Shown: positions 1 to 9,056 of the stretch, piece after piece
Numbering within the stretch: position 1 is the first letter of the stretch
Layout: the number at the start of each line of letters is the position of its first letter
Source of the DNA: Streptomyces sp. NBC_01351
GTDB lineage: Bacteria > Actinomycetota > Actinomycetes > Streptomycetales > Streptomycetaceae
Direction of reading: 5' to 3'
DNA: 64,000 nucleotides
NCBI RefSeq assembly: GCF_036237315.1
Contig: NZ_CP108356.1
Span: 8,003,501-8,067,500, forward strand
Translations under genes and position numbers: made by a program
The notes under the pieces: model-generated
The model's input: only the letters and a program-made list of their open reading frames with translations
Told to the model about the DNA's origin: nothing
Databases searched by the model: none

Positions 1-1056
1 CGGTGGGGGCAGGATCGTCCCGGAGGCGATCCGGCGGGTGAACAGCGGCCGCGCCGGGTCAAAATCCTCTGCCTCGTCCATCCACTCCACGACTTCGACC
101 ACGCCGCCGTCGCAGAAGTCCGGCATTGACGCGTCCACCAGCTCCTGGGCGGTGACGTTCACGTCCAGGGTGGTCCCGATGCGAGTGGAGGCCCCGTCCA
201 GCAGCGCCAGCCTTCGACGGCTGGCGGTGGCTTCCAGGATGGCCTGTTCCCGGTCCGTCACATCCACCATCAGCCCACCCACTCCGGGGCGCGAGCCGAC
301 CGCCTGGCTCAGGGCAAAGAAGCTCACCGAACGCACCTGGTCACGGTCCGGATGCCCCCGCGGACGCATACCCACCAGCGCCCCCACGACCGGCGCACCG
401 CCCAGGGCGACCGCGCGGAGCATGCGCTGGTACTCGCCGCCGTCGGACATGATCATGACTTCGTCCATGTGCAGCCCGAGGTGCGCCTCGATCGGAAGTC
501 CGTCCATGTCGGCGAGCGCCTGGTTGAGGTGGACGTACCGGAGGTCCGGGTCGAGCATGACGAGACCGATGGGGCAGGTCTCGAAGAGGGCGTCGAGGAA
601 GGCGAGGTTGGTCTTGACCCGATCAAGCTCGTCGCTGCGGCTCGCGAGGACCATCACCACCGAAGGTCCTCCGGCTCCGGTCACGGAAAACACCCGGAAG
701 CCGCAGTCGAAGACCGTGCCGTCACGATGCCGTGCCGTCAGCCGGCCCCTCCAGTACCCCAGGGTCCGGCCCCGCTCCGTCAGCCGGGCGCACGCATCGG
801 AGTCGCCAGGGGGCGGCCCGTCGGCGAAGAGAACGGCGCCGGGCTTCGCCAGGACGGCGGTGGAGTCGTACCCGAAGAGGTCCCTCGCGCCAGGCCCCCA
901 GTAACAGACGTGGTCGCGGTCATCGATGCCGAAGACGGCCACGGGCACATGCTCCAGCAGCGTCCCCGGCTCGGACCAGAACGGGCCGTGAGCCTTCTCG
1001 CCCCCCGGCCGAGCCGATGGCACGAGACGTCCCCTTCCATTCGCCGTTCCATCCAT
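1..1056 (-). CDS. PAS-PAS-GAF sensor protein, C-terminus beyond window
   Basis: From an ATG at 1056 the minus strand gives 352 unbroken codons that run off the left edge. Residues ~25-115 resemble a PAS domain (AVFGIDDRDHVCYWGPG, then DLFGY). Residues ~140-255 form a second PAS domain (FETCPIGLVMLDPDLRYVHL). From ~270 the text LALLDGASTRIGTTLDV looks like the start of a GAF domain. In Streptomyces this order usually leads into a SpoIIE/PP2C phosphatase domain, sometimes a histidine kinase; that part is not visible, so the output activity is inferred. No transmembrane segment is seen, which fits a cytosolic sensor. The start is chosen because the next in-frame ATG would cut into the first PAS domain; no strong ribosome binding site precedes it. 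Confidence 0.75.
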   Translation of the reverse strand, partial: MDGTANGRGRLVPSARPGGEKAHGPFWSEPGTLLEHVPVAVFGIDDRDHVCYWGPGARDLFGYDSTAVLAKPGAVLFADGPPPGDSDACARLTERGRTLGYWRGRLTARHRDGTVFDCGFRVFSVTGAGGPSVVMVLASRSDELDRVKTNLAFLDALFETCPIGLVMLDPDLRYVHLNQALADMDGLPIEAHLGLHMDEVMIMSDGGEYQRMLRAVALGGAPVVGALVGMRPRGHPDRDQVRSVSFFALSQAVGSRPGVGGLMVDVTDREQAILEATASRRRLALLDGASTRIGTTLDVNVTAQELVDASMPDFCDGGVVEVVEWMDEAEDFDPARPLFTRRIASGTILPPP

Positions 1057-1222
1057 TATCCGGACACCACGGGCATTCCGCGGCGCGGAGCGGTTTTGTT
1101 CGGACGAACGGGCCGGCCGGGCCGCCACGCAGCTTCGTCCACGACGAGGCACGTCACGGCGGGGGCATCGAGCGTGGTCGGCGACGCGACGCGGGCGTTG
1201 CGCTTCCGAAGGAGTGAGCGGC

Positions 1223-2518
1223 TCATCGGGAGGGCTCGCTCCGGGGCCGCCGCCCACCGCCGATACCCTGCCGGTCGGCCGTCTGCGCGCTGGCGCGGCG
1301 GGCGGGGTCGGTGAAAGCCCGCCGGACGGATTCCTCGAGGAGGGCAAGCTCCGCGCGTACCGCCGGCAGACGCTCGGCCGGCTGGGTTTCGAGCAGGTCG
1401 TCCAGCAGCGCGCGGAGCCGCCTGCACACCTGGAGGGACGTGGCCCCGTACTCACGGATTTCGGTGACGCCGAGCAGCAGGTAATCCTCCCAGCCGCGGC
1501 CCGGCACCACCAGCCGGGGCCGGCCCTCGTCGTCGGCGAGCACGTACCGGCCGCGGAGCCGGGCCCGGCCGACCACGTGCAGGAACGTGTCGATGTGGTT
1601 GAGCACCTGCACGGCGGTCGTGGGGTCGTTCACGGCGGGAGAGAGGGCACGGATGGCTATGTCGACGAGGATGCGCAGGGCGAAGGCGGGATCCTGCTCG
1701 ATGGTGCGCTCGGTTCCGAGGGCGACGAGCCCGGTCACCCGCCGTGGGTCGGGCGCCCGCGCGGAGCCGTGGGCCTCGACGAGGGTGGTGCCGGGCGGTA
1801 CGAAGTCGCCGACCTGGTGGGCCAGGACGAGGACGCAGTCGTGGCGGACGGCGGTGGCGATCAGCCCCGCCGCGTCGAACGCCTGGATGACTCCGCCCCG
1901 TTCGGACCGGATGTGGGTCACCGGACCGGCAGGCGCCAGGGAAGCCTCGTCGCGTGCCGAGGAGCGGTGGATGCGTTCCGTCGCACGGATGAGCACCTTC
2001 TCGCCCAAGCGCCCCACCAGGTCCGCGATGGCCACGGGCCGGAGGTTGTGGGTGAACCGGTTGAGGTAGATCAGCAGAAGCATGAGGCTGACGGAGACGG
2101 CCACGCCGGACAGGGTCACCCCCAGGTCGGGGACGGTGTCCGACTCGATTTTGCGCAACAGGGAAAAGGCGTACGCGAACGTTCCGGTGAACGTGGCCAG
2201 GACGGCCTTCTGCAGCCGGTCGCGGTACCACAGGCGCATGTAGCGCGGGGACAGCGTTCCGGTGGCCTGCTGGACGACGAGTACCCCGATCGTCACGACG
2301 AACCCCAGCAGCGCGACCATGGATCCGACGACCGAGCTGAGCACAGTGCTCGCAGTCGTCGCGGAGTACTGCCAGTCGTCCGGCAGCCAGCCCGCCCTGT
2401 GCACACCGGCAACCCACTCGGCGAGCACCGCCCCCAGCAGGAGTCCGATCAGGGGGATGATCCACAGGCTTGCCTTGGCGTACTGCCGCAGCCGGAAGCG
2501 CGCCGCCCAGGACATCAT
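1223..2518 (-). CDS. DUF2254 family membrane protein
   Basis: The 431-residue product has four hydrophobic segments in its N-terminal 170 residues (WIIPLIGLLLGAVLAEWVAG, then SMVALLGFVVTIGVLVV and two more) followed by a soluble domain. This layout, and the stretch GTLSPRYMRLWYRDRLQKAV after the second segment, matches the DUF2254 family. The family has no established function. Length is usual for the family. The gene is divergent from the GH15 gene, with 196 bases between the starts that must hold both promoters; no clear consensus was identified there. Confidence 0.8.
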   Translation of the reverse strand: MMSWAARFRLRQYAKASLWIIPLIGLLLGAVLAEWVAGVHRAGWLPDDWQYSATTASTVLSSVVGSMVALLGFVVTIGVLVVQQATGTLSPRYMRLWYRDRLQKAVLATFTGTFAYAFSLLRKIESDTVPDLGVTLSGVAVSVSLMLLLIYLNRFTHNLRPVAIADLVGRLGEKVLIRATERIHRSSARDEASLAPAGPVTHIRSERGGVIQAFDAAGLIATAVRHDCVLVLAHQVGDFVPPGTTLVEAHGSARAPDPRRVTGLVALGTERTIEQDPAFALRILVDIAIRALSPAVNDPTTAVQVLNHIDTFLHVVGRARLRGRYVLADDEGRPRLVVPGRGWEDYLLLGVTEIREYGATSLQVCRRLRALLDDLLETQPAERLPAVRAELALLEESVRRAFTDPARRASAQTADRQGIGGGRRPRSEPSR

Positions 2519-2714
2519 CGCCGGCTCGCGTGCGGCGCAAGGTTCGACAGCACGGGCAGCCTCCGGATTCGGCGGTGCAACGCGGCCTGAACATCCAGTT
2601 CGTGCGTTCCCATGCTAAAGGCGATTCCCGGCAGATGCAGAGGCAGCCGGCTCGCCGGGCTCGCCGTGAATTCCGCGCTTAACCTGACTGGGTGGTGTCG
2701 AAAGGGGTTCTCCC

Positions 2715-4562
2715 ATGGCTGACTATCCGCTGATCGAAAATCATGGCCTGATCGGTGATCTGCAGACCGCGGCGTTGGTGACCACGGACGGTACGATCGA
2801 CTGGTTCTGCTGCCCGCGATTCGATTCGCCCAGCGTGTTCGGGGCTCTTCTCGACTGGGAGAAGGGCGGGCATTTCACGGTCAGACCGGCGGACGAGACG
2901 TACACCACGAAGCAGTTGTACCTGCCGGACACCGCGATTCTCGTGACGCGATTCATGACCGAGTCCGGTGCCGGCGAGGTGGTCGACTTCATGCCGGTGA
3001 CCGGAACGACAGCCACGGACCGCCACTGCCTGGTCCGCATGCTCCGGTGCGTACGCGGCAGCATGACGTTCCAGATCGACATCGCCCCACGGTTCGACTA
3101 CGGCCGCAAGCCCCACACACTGCACATCACCACGAACGGAGCGGTGTTCGCCTCGGACGACCTGGAACTCACCCTCAGCGTGGTGCGGGAGCCGGAGGAC
3201 GAACGGGTGGTGCACAGGCTCACCGGCGAGCACGACCTGCGGGTCTCGCTCGCGCTCGAGGCCGGACAACAGCGGGGTCTGGTCATGGAGTCGGCCGCGC
3301 AGGGGCCGCCGCGCGAGATCCGCGTCGCCGAGTTCCAGGAGCTCTTCGACGACACCAGGCAGTTCTGGCGGTCGTGGCTCCACCAGTCCCGGTACACGGG
3401 CCGATGGCGCGAGATGGTGGAACGCTCCGCCGTGACGCTGAAGTTGATGACGTACGCACCCAGCGGCGCCCTGGTGGCCGCCCCCACGGCGGGCCTGCCG
3501 GAACAGTTGGGCGGCGAACGGAACTGGGACTACCGGTTCACCTGGATCCGTGACGCGTCCTTCTCCGTGTACGCGCTGCTGGGACTGGGGTTCACGGAGG
3601 AGGCGAGGGCATTCATCGGCTGGCTGGGCGACCGGGTGAAGGAGAAGGCCGGCAGCAACACCGACACCGGACCGCTGAACATCATGTACCGGGTGGACGG
3701 TTCCTCCGATCTCTACGAAGAGACCTTGGATCACTGGGAGGGATACCAGGGATCCGCCCCGGTGCGCATAGGCAACGGCGCGGCGACCCAGTTGCAGCTG
3801 GACATCTACGGCGAGGCACTCGACAGCATCTCCTTCGCCCACCAGCACGGCATCCACCTGGACATCCAGGGCTGGACATCGCTGCGCACCCTGCTGGACT
3901 GGCTCGTGGACCACTGGGACCAGGCCGGTGAGGGGCTGTGGGAGACCCGCGGCGGGCGCCAGCACTTCACCTACGGCCGGGTGATGTCCTGGGTTGCGTT
4001 CGACCGCGCGCTGCGGCTGGCGGTCGCCCACGGGCGGCCGGCCGAGAGCGGCCGCTGGGCCGCCGAGCGCGACAACATCTACGGGCAGATCCTGGCGAAG
4101 GGCTGGGACCCCGACCGCAAGGCCTTCGTCCAGCACTACGGCAGCGATGTGCTCGACTCGTCGCTGCTGCGGATGCCGACGGTGGGTTTCATCACGCCGG
4201 ACGACCCGATGTGGACGTCCACCTTGGACGCGATGGACCGGGAGCTGGTCAGCGACAGCCTGGTCTACCGCTACAACCCCGAGGCGTCGCCCGACGGTCT
4301 GCGCGGCTCCGAAGGAACCTTCTCCCTGTGCACCTTCATGTACGTCGACGCCCTGGCACGGGCCGGGCGGGCCGATCAGGCCAGGCTCGTGCTCGAGAAG
4401 ATGATGACGTACGCCAACCACCTGGGCCTGTACTCCGAGGAGATCGCCCTGACGGGCCGGCAGCTCGGCAACTTCCCGCAGGCGTTCACCCACCTGGCGC
4501 TCATCGATGCGGCCATCACCTTGGATGAGACCTTGAACCGCATGCGGCAGGGCAGCAGCTAG
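2715..4562 (+). CDS. Glycoside hydrolase family 15 protein (glucoamylase/trehalase type)
   Basis: A 615-residue cytosolic protein with the two-part GH15 layout. The N-terminal beta-rich region begins YPLIENHGLIGDLQTAALV and the helical catalytic barrel carries NWDYRFTWIRDASF near residue 270. DHWEGYQGSAPVRIGNGA near 340 and GSEGTFSLC near 530 are the usual positions of the acid and base glutamates. Family members hydrolyse alpha-glucosidic bonds with inversion and release beta-glucose; actinobacterial proteins of this type include trehalases. No signal peptide, so the substrate is probably internal, such as trehalose or maltodextrin (inference). AAAGGGG lies about 8 bases upstream of the ATG. 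It converges with the antiporter gene across a hairpin. Confidence 0.85.
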   Translation: MADYPLIENHGLIGDLQTAALVTTDGTIDWFCCPRFDSPSVFGALLDWEKGGHFTVRPADETYTTKQLYLPDTAILVTRFMTESGAGEVVDFMPVTGTTATDRHCLVRMLRCVRGSMTFQIDIAPRFDYGRKPHTLHITTNGAVFASDDLELTLSVVREPEDERVVHRLTGEHDLRVSLALEAGQQRGLVMESAAQGPPREIRVAEFQELFDDTRQFWRSWLHQSRYTGRWREMVERSAVTLKLMTYAPSGALVAAPTAGLPEQLGGERNWDYRFTWIRDASFSVYALLGLGFTEEARAFIGWLGDRVKEKAGSNTDTGPLNIMYRVDGSSDLYEETLDHWEGYQGSAPVRIGNGAATQLQLDIYGEALDSISFAHQHGIHLDIQGWTSLRTLLDWLVDHWDQAGEGLWETRGGRQHFTYGRVMSWVAFDRALRLAVAHGRPAESGRWAAERDNIYGQILAKGWDPDRKAFVQHYGSDVLDSSLLRMPTVGFITPDDPMWTSTLDAMDRELVSDSLVYRYNPEASPDGLRGSEGTFSLCTFMYVDALARAGRADQARLVLEKMMTYANHLGLYSEEIALTGRQLGNFPQAFTHLALIDAAITLDETLNRMRQGSS

Positions 4563-4563
4563 T

Positions 4564-4593
4564 CCGTGACCGGAAAGGTTCACCGGGTCACGG
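4564..4593. terminator. Bidirectional hairpin between convergent genes
   Basis: CCGTGACC and GGTCACGG form an inverted repeat directly between the GH15 stop (4562) and the antiporter stop (4596). There is no T tract, as usual in high-GC actinomycetes. Confidence 0.6.
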
Positions 4594-4595
4594 CA

Positions 4596-6368
4596 CTAGT
4601 CGGGAGGAGACGGTACGGGGCCGAGGAGAACGACGAGGTCGCCCTCTTGCGGGATGACGGCCTGCGTCTCGTCCACCGGCGCCAGCCGGCCGTCGTCGCG
4701 GACCACGAACAGCGTTTCATGTCCCGGCGGGAGCTGATCGGACGCGGGCTGCACCAGGAACCGGGCGCCCTGCTCGTACCGTGCCGCCAGGACGTGTCTG
4801 ACGAGTGAACCGCCGAACAGGACTGCGCCGCCCGTGTAGGGCGCGACGACACCGTGGCTCTGGTGGGGCGGTCCGACCCGGTAGACGGGTCCCTCGACGT
4901 TGTCCTCGACCAGCACCGAGGCGAGCGCGTTGAAGTCGTCGTCATCGGTGAGCAGGAAGACGGCGTTGACTCCCTCCAGCCGCGCCCTGGGGTTGGTGGC
5001 CGTCGCCAGCAGGTCCCCTCTGGCCAGTTTGATTCCGGCGTCCTTGATCCGTTCGCGCTCCTCGTCCAGTCCCGCCCACATCTGCACGTCGAGCCCCGCC
5101 GACTGCAGGGTTCTTCCCAGTGCAATCACCCACGGAGCGCCGCCCACCAGGAGGGGCCGTGTGCGGTTCGGCGTGGCGACGCCGAGCCGCCGGGCCACGG
5201 GGCCGGCGGTCAGGGCGTACAGCACGACCGTCGAGACGATCACGAGGAAGGTGATGGGAAGGATTTTGGAAGCGCCGCGCAGCCCCAGTTGGACGAGGGT
5301 CGCGGAGAAGGCCGCCGCGGTGGAGGCCGCGACGATGCCCCGCGGGGCCATCCATCCCGTGAAGGCCCGTTCCCCCAGGGTCATGTCCTTGCCCATGGTG
5401 GCGGTGAATGCCACAAGCGGCCGCACCACGAGGACGAGGAACGCGACCAGGACGAGCGTGGGAAGGAGCACGGGCGTCAGGGAGGCCGGGGTGACGCTGG
5501 ACGAGATGGAGATGAACAGCAGGCCGATGATCAGCTGGACCAGTGTCTCGAAGAAGGGCCGACGGGCGGGCATGTCGAAGCCCCGGATGTTGGCCGCGGC
5601 CATACCGGTGACGATCGCGGCGATGAGCCCGGTGTCGTCGCGGACGATGTCGCATCCTGCCGAAACGGCGATCACCGTGGCCAGTTGCGCCAGGGTCCCG
5701 AGCGTCTCACCGAGCCGGAGCACGCGCAGGGTCAGCCACAGCAGCGCGACCCCGACGGCTCCGCCCACGAGGCCGACTGCCATGCTGATGAGGAACTGGC
5801 CGATCTGGTACCCGCGACCGATGTCGATCTGGTGCGTCGTGGCGATGGCGTGGAAGACGAGGGCCCCGAGGATGGCGCCGATCGGGTCGGTCAGCGTCCC
5901 TTCCCAGATCAGCAGGCGCCGTACCTTGTCCGTCGGCCGCACGTACTGGAGCAGGGGCCCCACGACCGTGGGCCCCGACACGACGAGGATCATGCCTACC
6001 ATCGCGGACACCCTGAGCGACATGCCGAACAGGGCCGGGGCGACGGCACAGACGCCGAGGAAGGTAAGGGCGACTCCGAAAAGCAGCAGCCTGCCCACGA
6101 TCGCGCGGGGGTGGCCGGTGAGGTTGCGCAGGTCCAGGCCGAGCCCGGCGTCGTAGAGGATCACCGCCACGGACAGGGACACCAGGGCGGAGAACTCCTC
6201 CCCGATCAGCTGGTCCGGATGGACGACGTCGGTCAGGGCGCCCGCGGCGAAACCGACCGGCAGCAGCAGGATCAGCGCGGGGACGCGCAGTTTGCCGGCG
6301 AGGATCTGGCAGGCGGCGGCCAGGGCCACGACCAGGGCGATGCCGAGGAGGATGTCGTCCTCGCTCAC
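4596..6368 (-). CDS. Cation/proton antiporter with C-terminal TrkA-N domain
   Basis: A 590-residue protein. Residues 1-~390 hold about twelve hydrophobic segments typical of CPA-type Na+(K+)/H+ exchangers, including SGPTVVGPLLQYVRP, LTDPIGAILGALVFH and GWMAPRGIVAASTAAAFSA. Residues ~405-520 look like a cytosolic TrkA-N nucleotide-binding domain (LVGGAPWVIALGRTLQSAG ... GVNAVFLLTDDDDFN), which in this family gates transport in response to NAD(H). The GTG at 6368 is preferred because AAAGGAAA precedes it at good spacing; an upstream ATG would add an arginine-rich tail unlike the family. It lies 113 bases after cydB on the same strand, so co-transcription is possible. Confidence 0.85.
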   Translation of the reverse strand: MSEDDILLGIALVVALAAACQILAGKLRVPALILLLPVGFAAGALTDVVHPDQLIGEEFSALVSLSVAVILYDAGLGLDLRNLTGHPRAIVGRLLLFGVALTFLGVCAVAPALFGMSLRVSAMVGMILVVSGPTVVGPLLQYVRPTDKVRRLLIWEGTLTDPIGAILGALVFHAIATTHQIDIGRGYQIGQFLISMAVGLVGGAVGVALLWLTLRVLRLGETLGTLAQLATVIAVSAGCDIVRDDTGLIAAIVTGMAAANIRGFDMPARRPFFETLVQLIIGLLFISISSSVTPASLTPVLLPTLVLVAFLVLVVRPLVAFTATMGKDMTLGERAFTGWMAPRGIVAASTAAAFSATLVQLGLRGASKILPITFLVIVSTVVLYALTAGPVARRLGVATPNRTRPLLVGGAPWVIALGRTLQSAGLDVQMWAGLDEERERIKDAGIKLARGDLLATATNPRARLEGVNAVFLLTDDDDFNALASVLVEDNVEGPVYRVGPPHQSHGVVAPYTGGAVLFGGSLVRHVLAARYEQGARFLVQPASDQLPPGHETLFVVRDDGRLAPVDETQAVIPQEGDLVVLLGPVPSPPD

Positions 6369-6481
6369 GGCGGTTTCCTTTCTCGCCTCACGGGCGCGAT
6401 GGGGGACTCGACGGGGTTCCGGAGGCCGGCTGCCCCGTCGGCGTCCGATTCGGCTGCGGCCAACGGGGCGGCGCCGCAAGG

Positions 6482-7537
6482 TCAGTCGCCGTCGGCTCCG
6501 TCACCCTGCGCGGGGCGGGTCCGGCGCAGGTCGGACTCGGTGAGGGGCTCCAGCTCGCCGTGGGTGTCCATCCAGTAGAGGAGGAAGACTGCCGGGGCGA
6601 CGAGCAGCAGGGCGACGAGGCTGACCACTGACAGCCAGGTCAGCGTCTGGGAATCGCCCGCGGCGTCCGCCACGGTCAGGGACGTGGGGATGAGGTAGGG
6701 ACGCTGGGCGAGGCCCCAGGCGAAGACGGCCGCGGCGACGAGGCCTACGGCGCTGAAGCGAGCCCAGCGGGCCTCCCTCCGCAGCACGAGCACCGCCGTG
6801 GCGGCGAAGAACAGGGCGGACACGACCGCGAGCGCCAGTCCCGCGCCGTGGGTGAGTCCGTGCCAGACGTGGGGGGCGTCGCCGCGGGTGACGAGGAGCA
6901 CGCCCACCGCCACCAGGGCCACCGCGACGAGACTGAGGAGGGCGCGGAGCCGGAAGTAGCCGACGAGGTCGGGTGCGTCGAAGCGGGCGGCGTCGGCGGT
7001 CAGGAACACGGCGCCGAGGAGCGCGGTCGCGGCGACGGTGAAGAGTCCGAACAGGAGGGACGCCGAGGTGGCCCAGGCGTCCGCCGAGGCTTCGGTGCCC
7101 GGTGCGACCCGGCCGGTGGCGATGGCGCCGACGGCCACCCCGAGGAAGAACGGGGTGAGCAAGGAGGCGATGGCGAACGCGGCACCGTAGAGGCGCCGCC
7201 GGGCCAGTCGGCGGCTGGGCTTGCGCAGCGCGAATCCGGCACCGCGCAGGACCATCCCGAGGGCAGCCAGCGCCAGGGGAAGCCACATCGCGGTGAACAC
7301 GGTCTGGAACAGCACGGGGAATCCGGTCCACATGATGATGAGGGCGAAGATCAGCCAGACGTTGTTGACCTCCCACACGGGGGCCATGGCGTGATCGATC
7401 AGCCATCTGGGGCGCTTGCCGCGCTCGGCTCCGCCGGCCGCCAGGTCCCAGAAGCCGGCCCCGTAGTCGGTTCCGCCGGCGCAGGCGTAGGCGGTCACGG
7501 CGAGCAGCATCGCGAAAGCGACGACGTCGGCGATCAC
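6482..7537 (-). CDS. cydB: Cytochrome bd-type ubiquinol/menaquinol oxidase subunit II
   Basis: The 351-residue product has eight or nine hydrophobic segments and the CydB N-terminus (MLLAVTAYACAGGTDYGAGF), plus WEVNNVWLIFALIIMWTGFP. CydB scaffolds the haem-bearing subunit I in the terminal oxidase that reduces oxygen to water without proton pumping. Its ATG overlaps the cydA stop by four bases (ATGA), indicating translational coupling. No cydCD assembly exporter genes follow; the next gene is an antiporter. This suggests a second, CioAB-like copy that relies on assembly genes elsewhere. Confidence 0.92.
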   Translation of the reverse strand: MIADVVAFAMLLAVTAYACAGGTDYGAGFWDLAAGGAERGKRPRWLIDHAMAPVWEVNNVWLIFALIIMWTGFPVLFQTVFTAMWLPLALAALGMVLRGAGFALRKPSRRLARRRLYGAAFAIASLLTPFFLGVAVGAIATGRVAPGTEASADAWATSASLLFGLFTVAATALLGAVFLTADAARFDAPDLVGYFRLRALLSLVAVALVAVGVLLVTRGDAPHVWHGLTHGAGLALAVVSALFFAATAVLVLRREARWARFSAVGLVAAAVFAWGLAQRPYLIPTSLTVADAAGDSQTLTWLSVVSLVALLLVAPAVFLLYWMDTHGELEPLTESDLRRTRPAQGDGADGD

Positions 7538-9018
7538 GGCCCATCACCCCCGGACGCAGTGGGCCCGCTGTCTCCCGAGGAGCGGGTGTCGCCGGCCGGG
7601 ACGGGAGGGCGGGGGCCGTACGGGGTGACAGCCTCCGGTGCCTCGGCCGGCCGCCCGTCCGTCTGCTCGTCGGCCAGTCGCCAGCGGTCGCGCATCTTCA
7701 GCAGGACGGTGAGGAACGCCCCGAAGATGAACACGTACACCACGATCACCAGGCCGAACATGATCCAGAGGGTGGTGGAACGGGTCGATGTCACGGCCTC
7801 GGCGACGCGCATGTTCTGGTAGACGATCCAGGGCTGGCGGCCCACTTCCGTCGTGATCCAGCCGCATTCGACGGCGATGACGGAGCCGACACCGGCGCAG
7901 GCGGCGCTGCGGTAGAACCACTTCGAGGCGGGCAGCCGGCGATGGCGCAGCCAGACCAGGCCGTACCAGAGGGCGAGGATCACCAGCAGAGTGCCGATTC
8001 CGACCATGATGTCGAAGGCCCAGTGGGCGATCGTGGCCTGAGTGGCGTTCGGCCGGTCGCTCGCCGGTACGGAGGTCAGCCCGGTCACCGTGGTGTCCGG
8101 GCTGAACCCGGCCAGGATGGAGTCGAGCTGGGGGATCTTGATACCGCCGGAGATCGATCCGTCCGGGTGGAGGCGGCCGAACAGGTACTCCGGAACGTGG
8201 CTGTCGGTCTCCCAGACGATCTCCATCGCCGCGAACTTCACGGGCTGCTTGTGGAACACCGCCCGGGCGATCGAGTCGCCCAGCACGAGCTGCACCGGAG
8301 TGGCCGCAGCGGCGATGGTGAAGGGGACCGCGAAGCCGAGCCGGTGGTAGCGGTCCCGACGGCCGCGAAGCCATCCGACGGCGTAGACACCTGCCACGAC
8401 GTAGCCCGCCGTCACCAGCATCGCCACCACGAAATGCCAGTACTGGGGCCCGAACATCGGGGTGAAGATGACCTTCCAGACGTCCACGTCGACGGGATTG
8501 CCCTGGGCGTCGAGCGAGAACCCCTGCGGGGTGTTCATCCAGGAGTTGGCGGCCAGGATGCCGAAGGCCCCGAGCAGCGCTGTGGCCGGCAGCGGCAGCC
8601 CGAGCAGGAAGTGGGTGCGTGGCTTCAGCCTGCGCCAGCCGTACAGGTAGATGGCGATGAGCACTGCTTCGAGGAAGAATGCCCAGGCCTCGACGCCGAA
8701 CCCGATGCCGAAGACATCGCCCCACTTGCCCATCAGCCCCGGCCAGAGCAGGCCGAACTCGAACGAAAGCACAGTGCCGGTGACGACGCCGATCGCGAAC
8801 TGCACCGCCATCACGGCCGACCAGCGCCGGGCCAGCAGCAGGGCTGTGGCGTCGTTCCGACGCAGGCCTCGGTAGTGCATGACGAGGGTGATGAGCGGCA
8901 GTGCCACTCCCATCGGCACCAGGATGATGTGGGAGGCGAGGGTGAACGCCATGAGCTCCCTGGCCGGGAGCAGTTGGGCGGGGGCGTCTGCCGCCAGCAG
9001 ATGGACCGTGGTGTGCAT
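7534..9018 (-). CDS. cydA: Cytochrome bd-type oxidase subunit I (short Q-loop, CioA-like)
   Basis: A 494-residue integral membrane protein with the CydA hallmarks. These are His30 in MAFTLASHI (haem b595 ligand position), the QYWHFVVAM histidine (haem b558), and the GRQPWIVYQNMR motif at the start of helix 7. The quinol-binding loop between helices 6 and 7 is short, as in cyanide-insensitive CioA-type enzymes, and unlike the long Q-loop E. coli form. The C-terminal ~60 residues are a proline/glycine-rich tail. It is the first gene of cydA-cydB and follows the SDR gene by 38 bases on the same strand, so it may belong to the sugar-oxidation operon upstream. Confidence 0.92.
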   Translation of the reverse strand: MHTTVHLLAADAPAQLLPARELMAFTLASHIILVPMGVALPLITLVMHYRGLRRNDATALLLARRWSAVMAVQFAIGVVTGTVLSFEFGLLWPGLMGKWGDVFGIGFGVEAWAFFLEAVLIAIYLYGWRRLKPRTHFLLGLPLPATALLGAFGILAANSWMNTPQGFSLDAQGNPVDVDVWKVIFTPMFGPQYWHFVVAMLVTAGYVVAGVYAVGWLRGRRDRYHRLGFAVPFTIAAAATPVQLVLGDSIARAVFHKQPVKFAAMEIVWETDSHVPEYLFGRLHPDGSISGGIKIPQLDSILAGFSPDTTVTGLTSVPASDRPNATQATIAHWAFDIMVGIGTLLVILALWYGLVWLRHRRLPASKWFYRSAACAGVGSVIAVECGWITTEVGRQPWIVYQNMRVAEAVTSTRSTTLWIMFGLVIVVYVFIFGAFLTVLLKMRDRWRLADEQTDGRPAEAPEAVTPYGPRPPVPAGDTRSSGDSGPTASGGDGP

Positions 9019-9056
9019 ACGTTCCTTTGCCGCTCGGGATGACTGGCCGGACGGGG

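Noticed and set aside
2679..4583. 634-codon open frame opposite the GH15 gene
   Set aside because: Antisense shadow caused by high third-position GC; its product is His/Val/Gly-rich without domains, while the plus strand is a complete GH15 enzyme.
4854..6578. 574-codon plus-strand frame
   Set aside because: Shadow of the antiporter; composition dominated by Gly, Asp, His and Gln.
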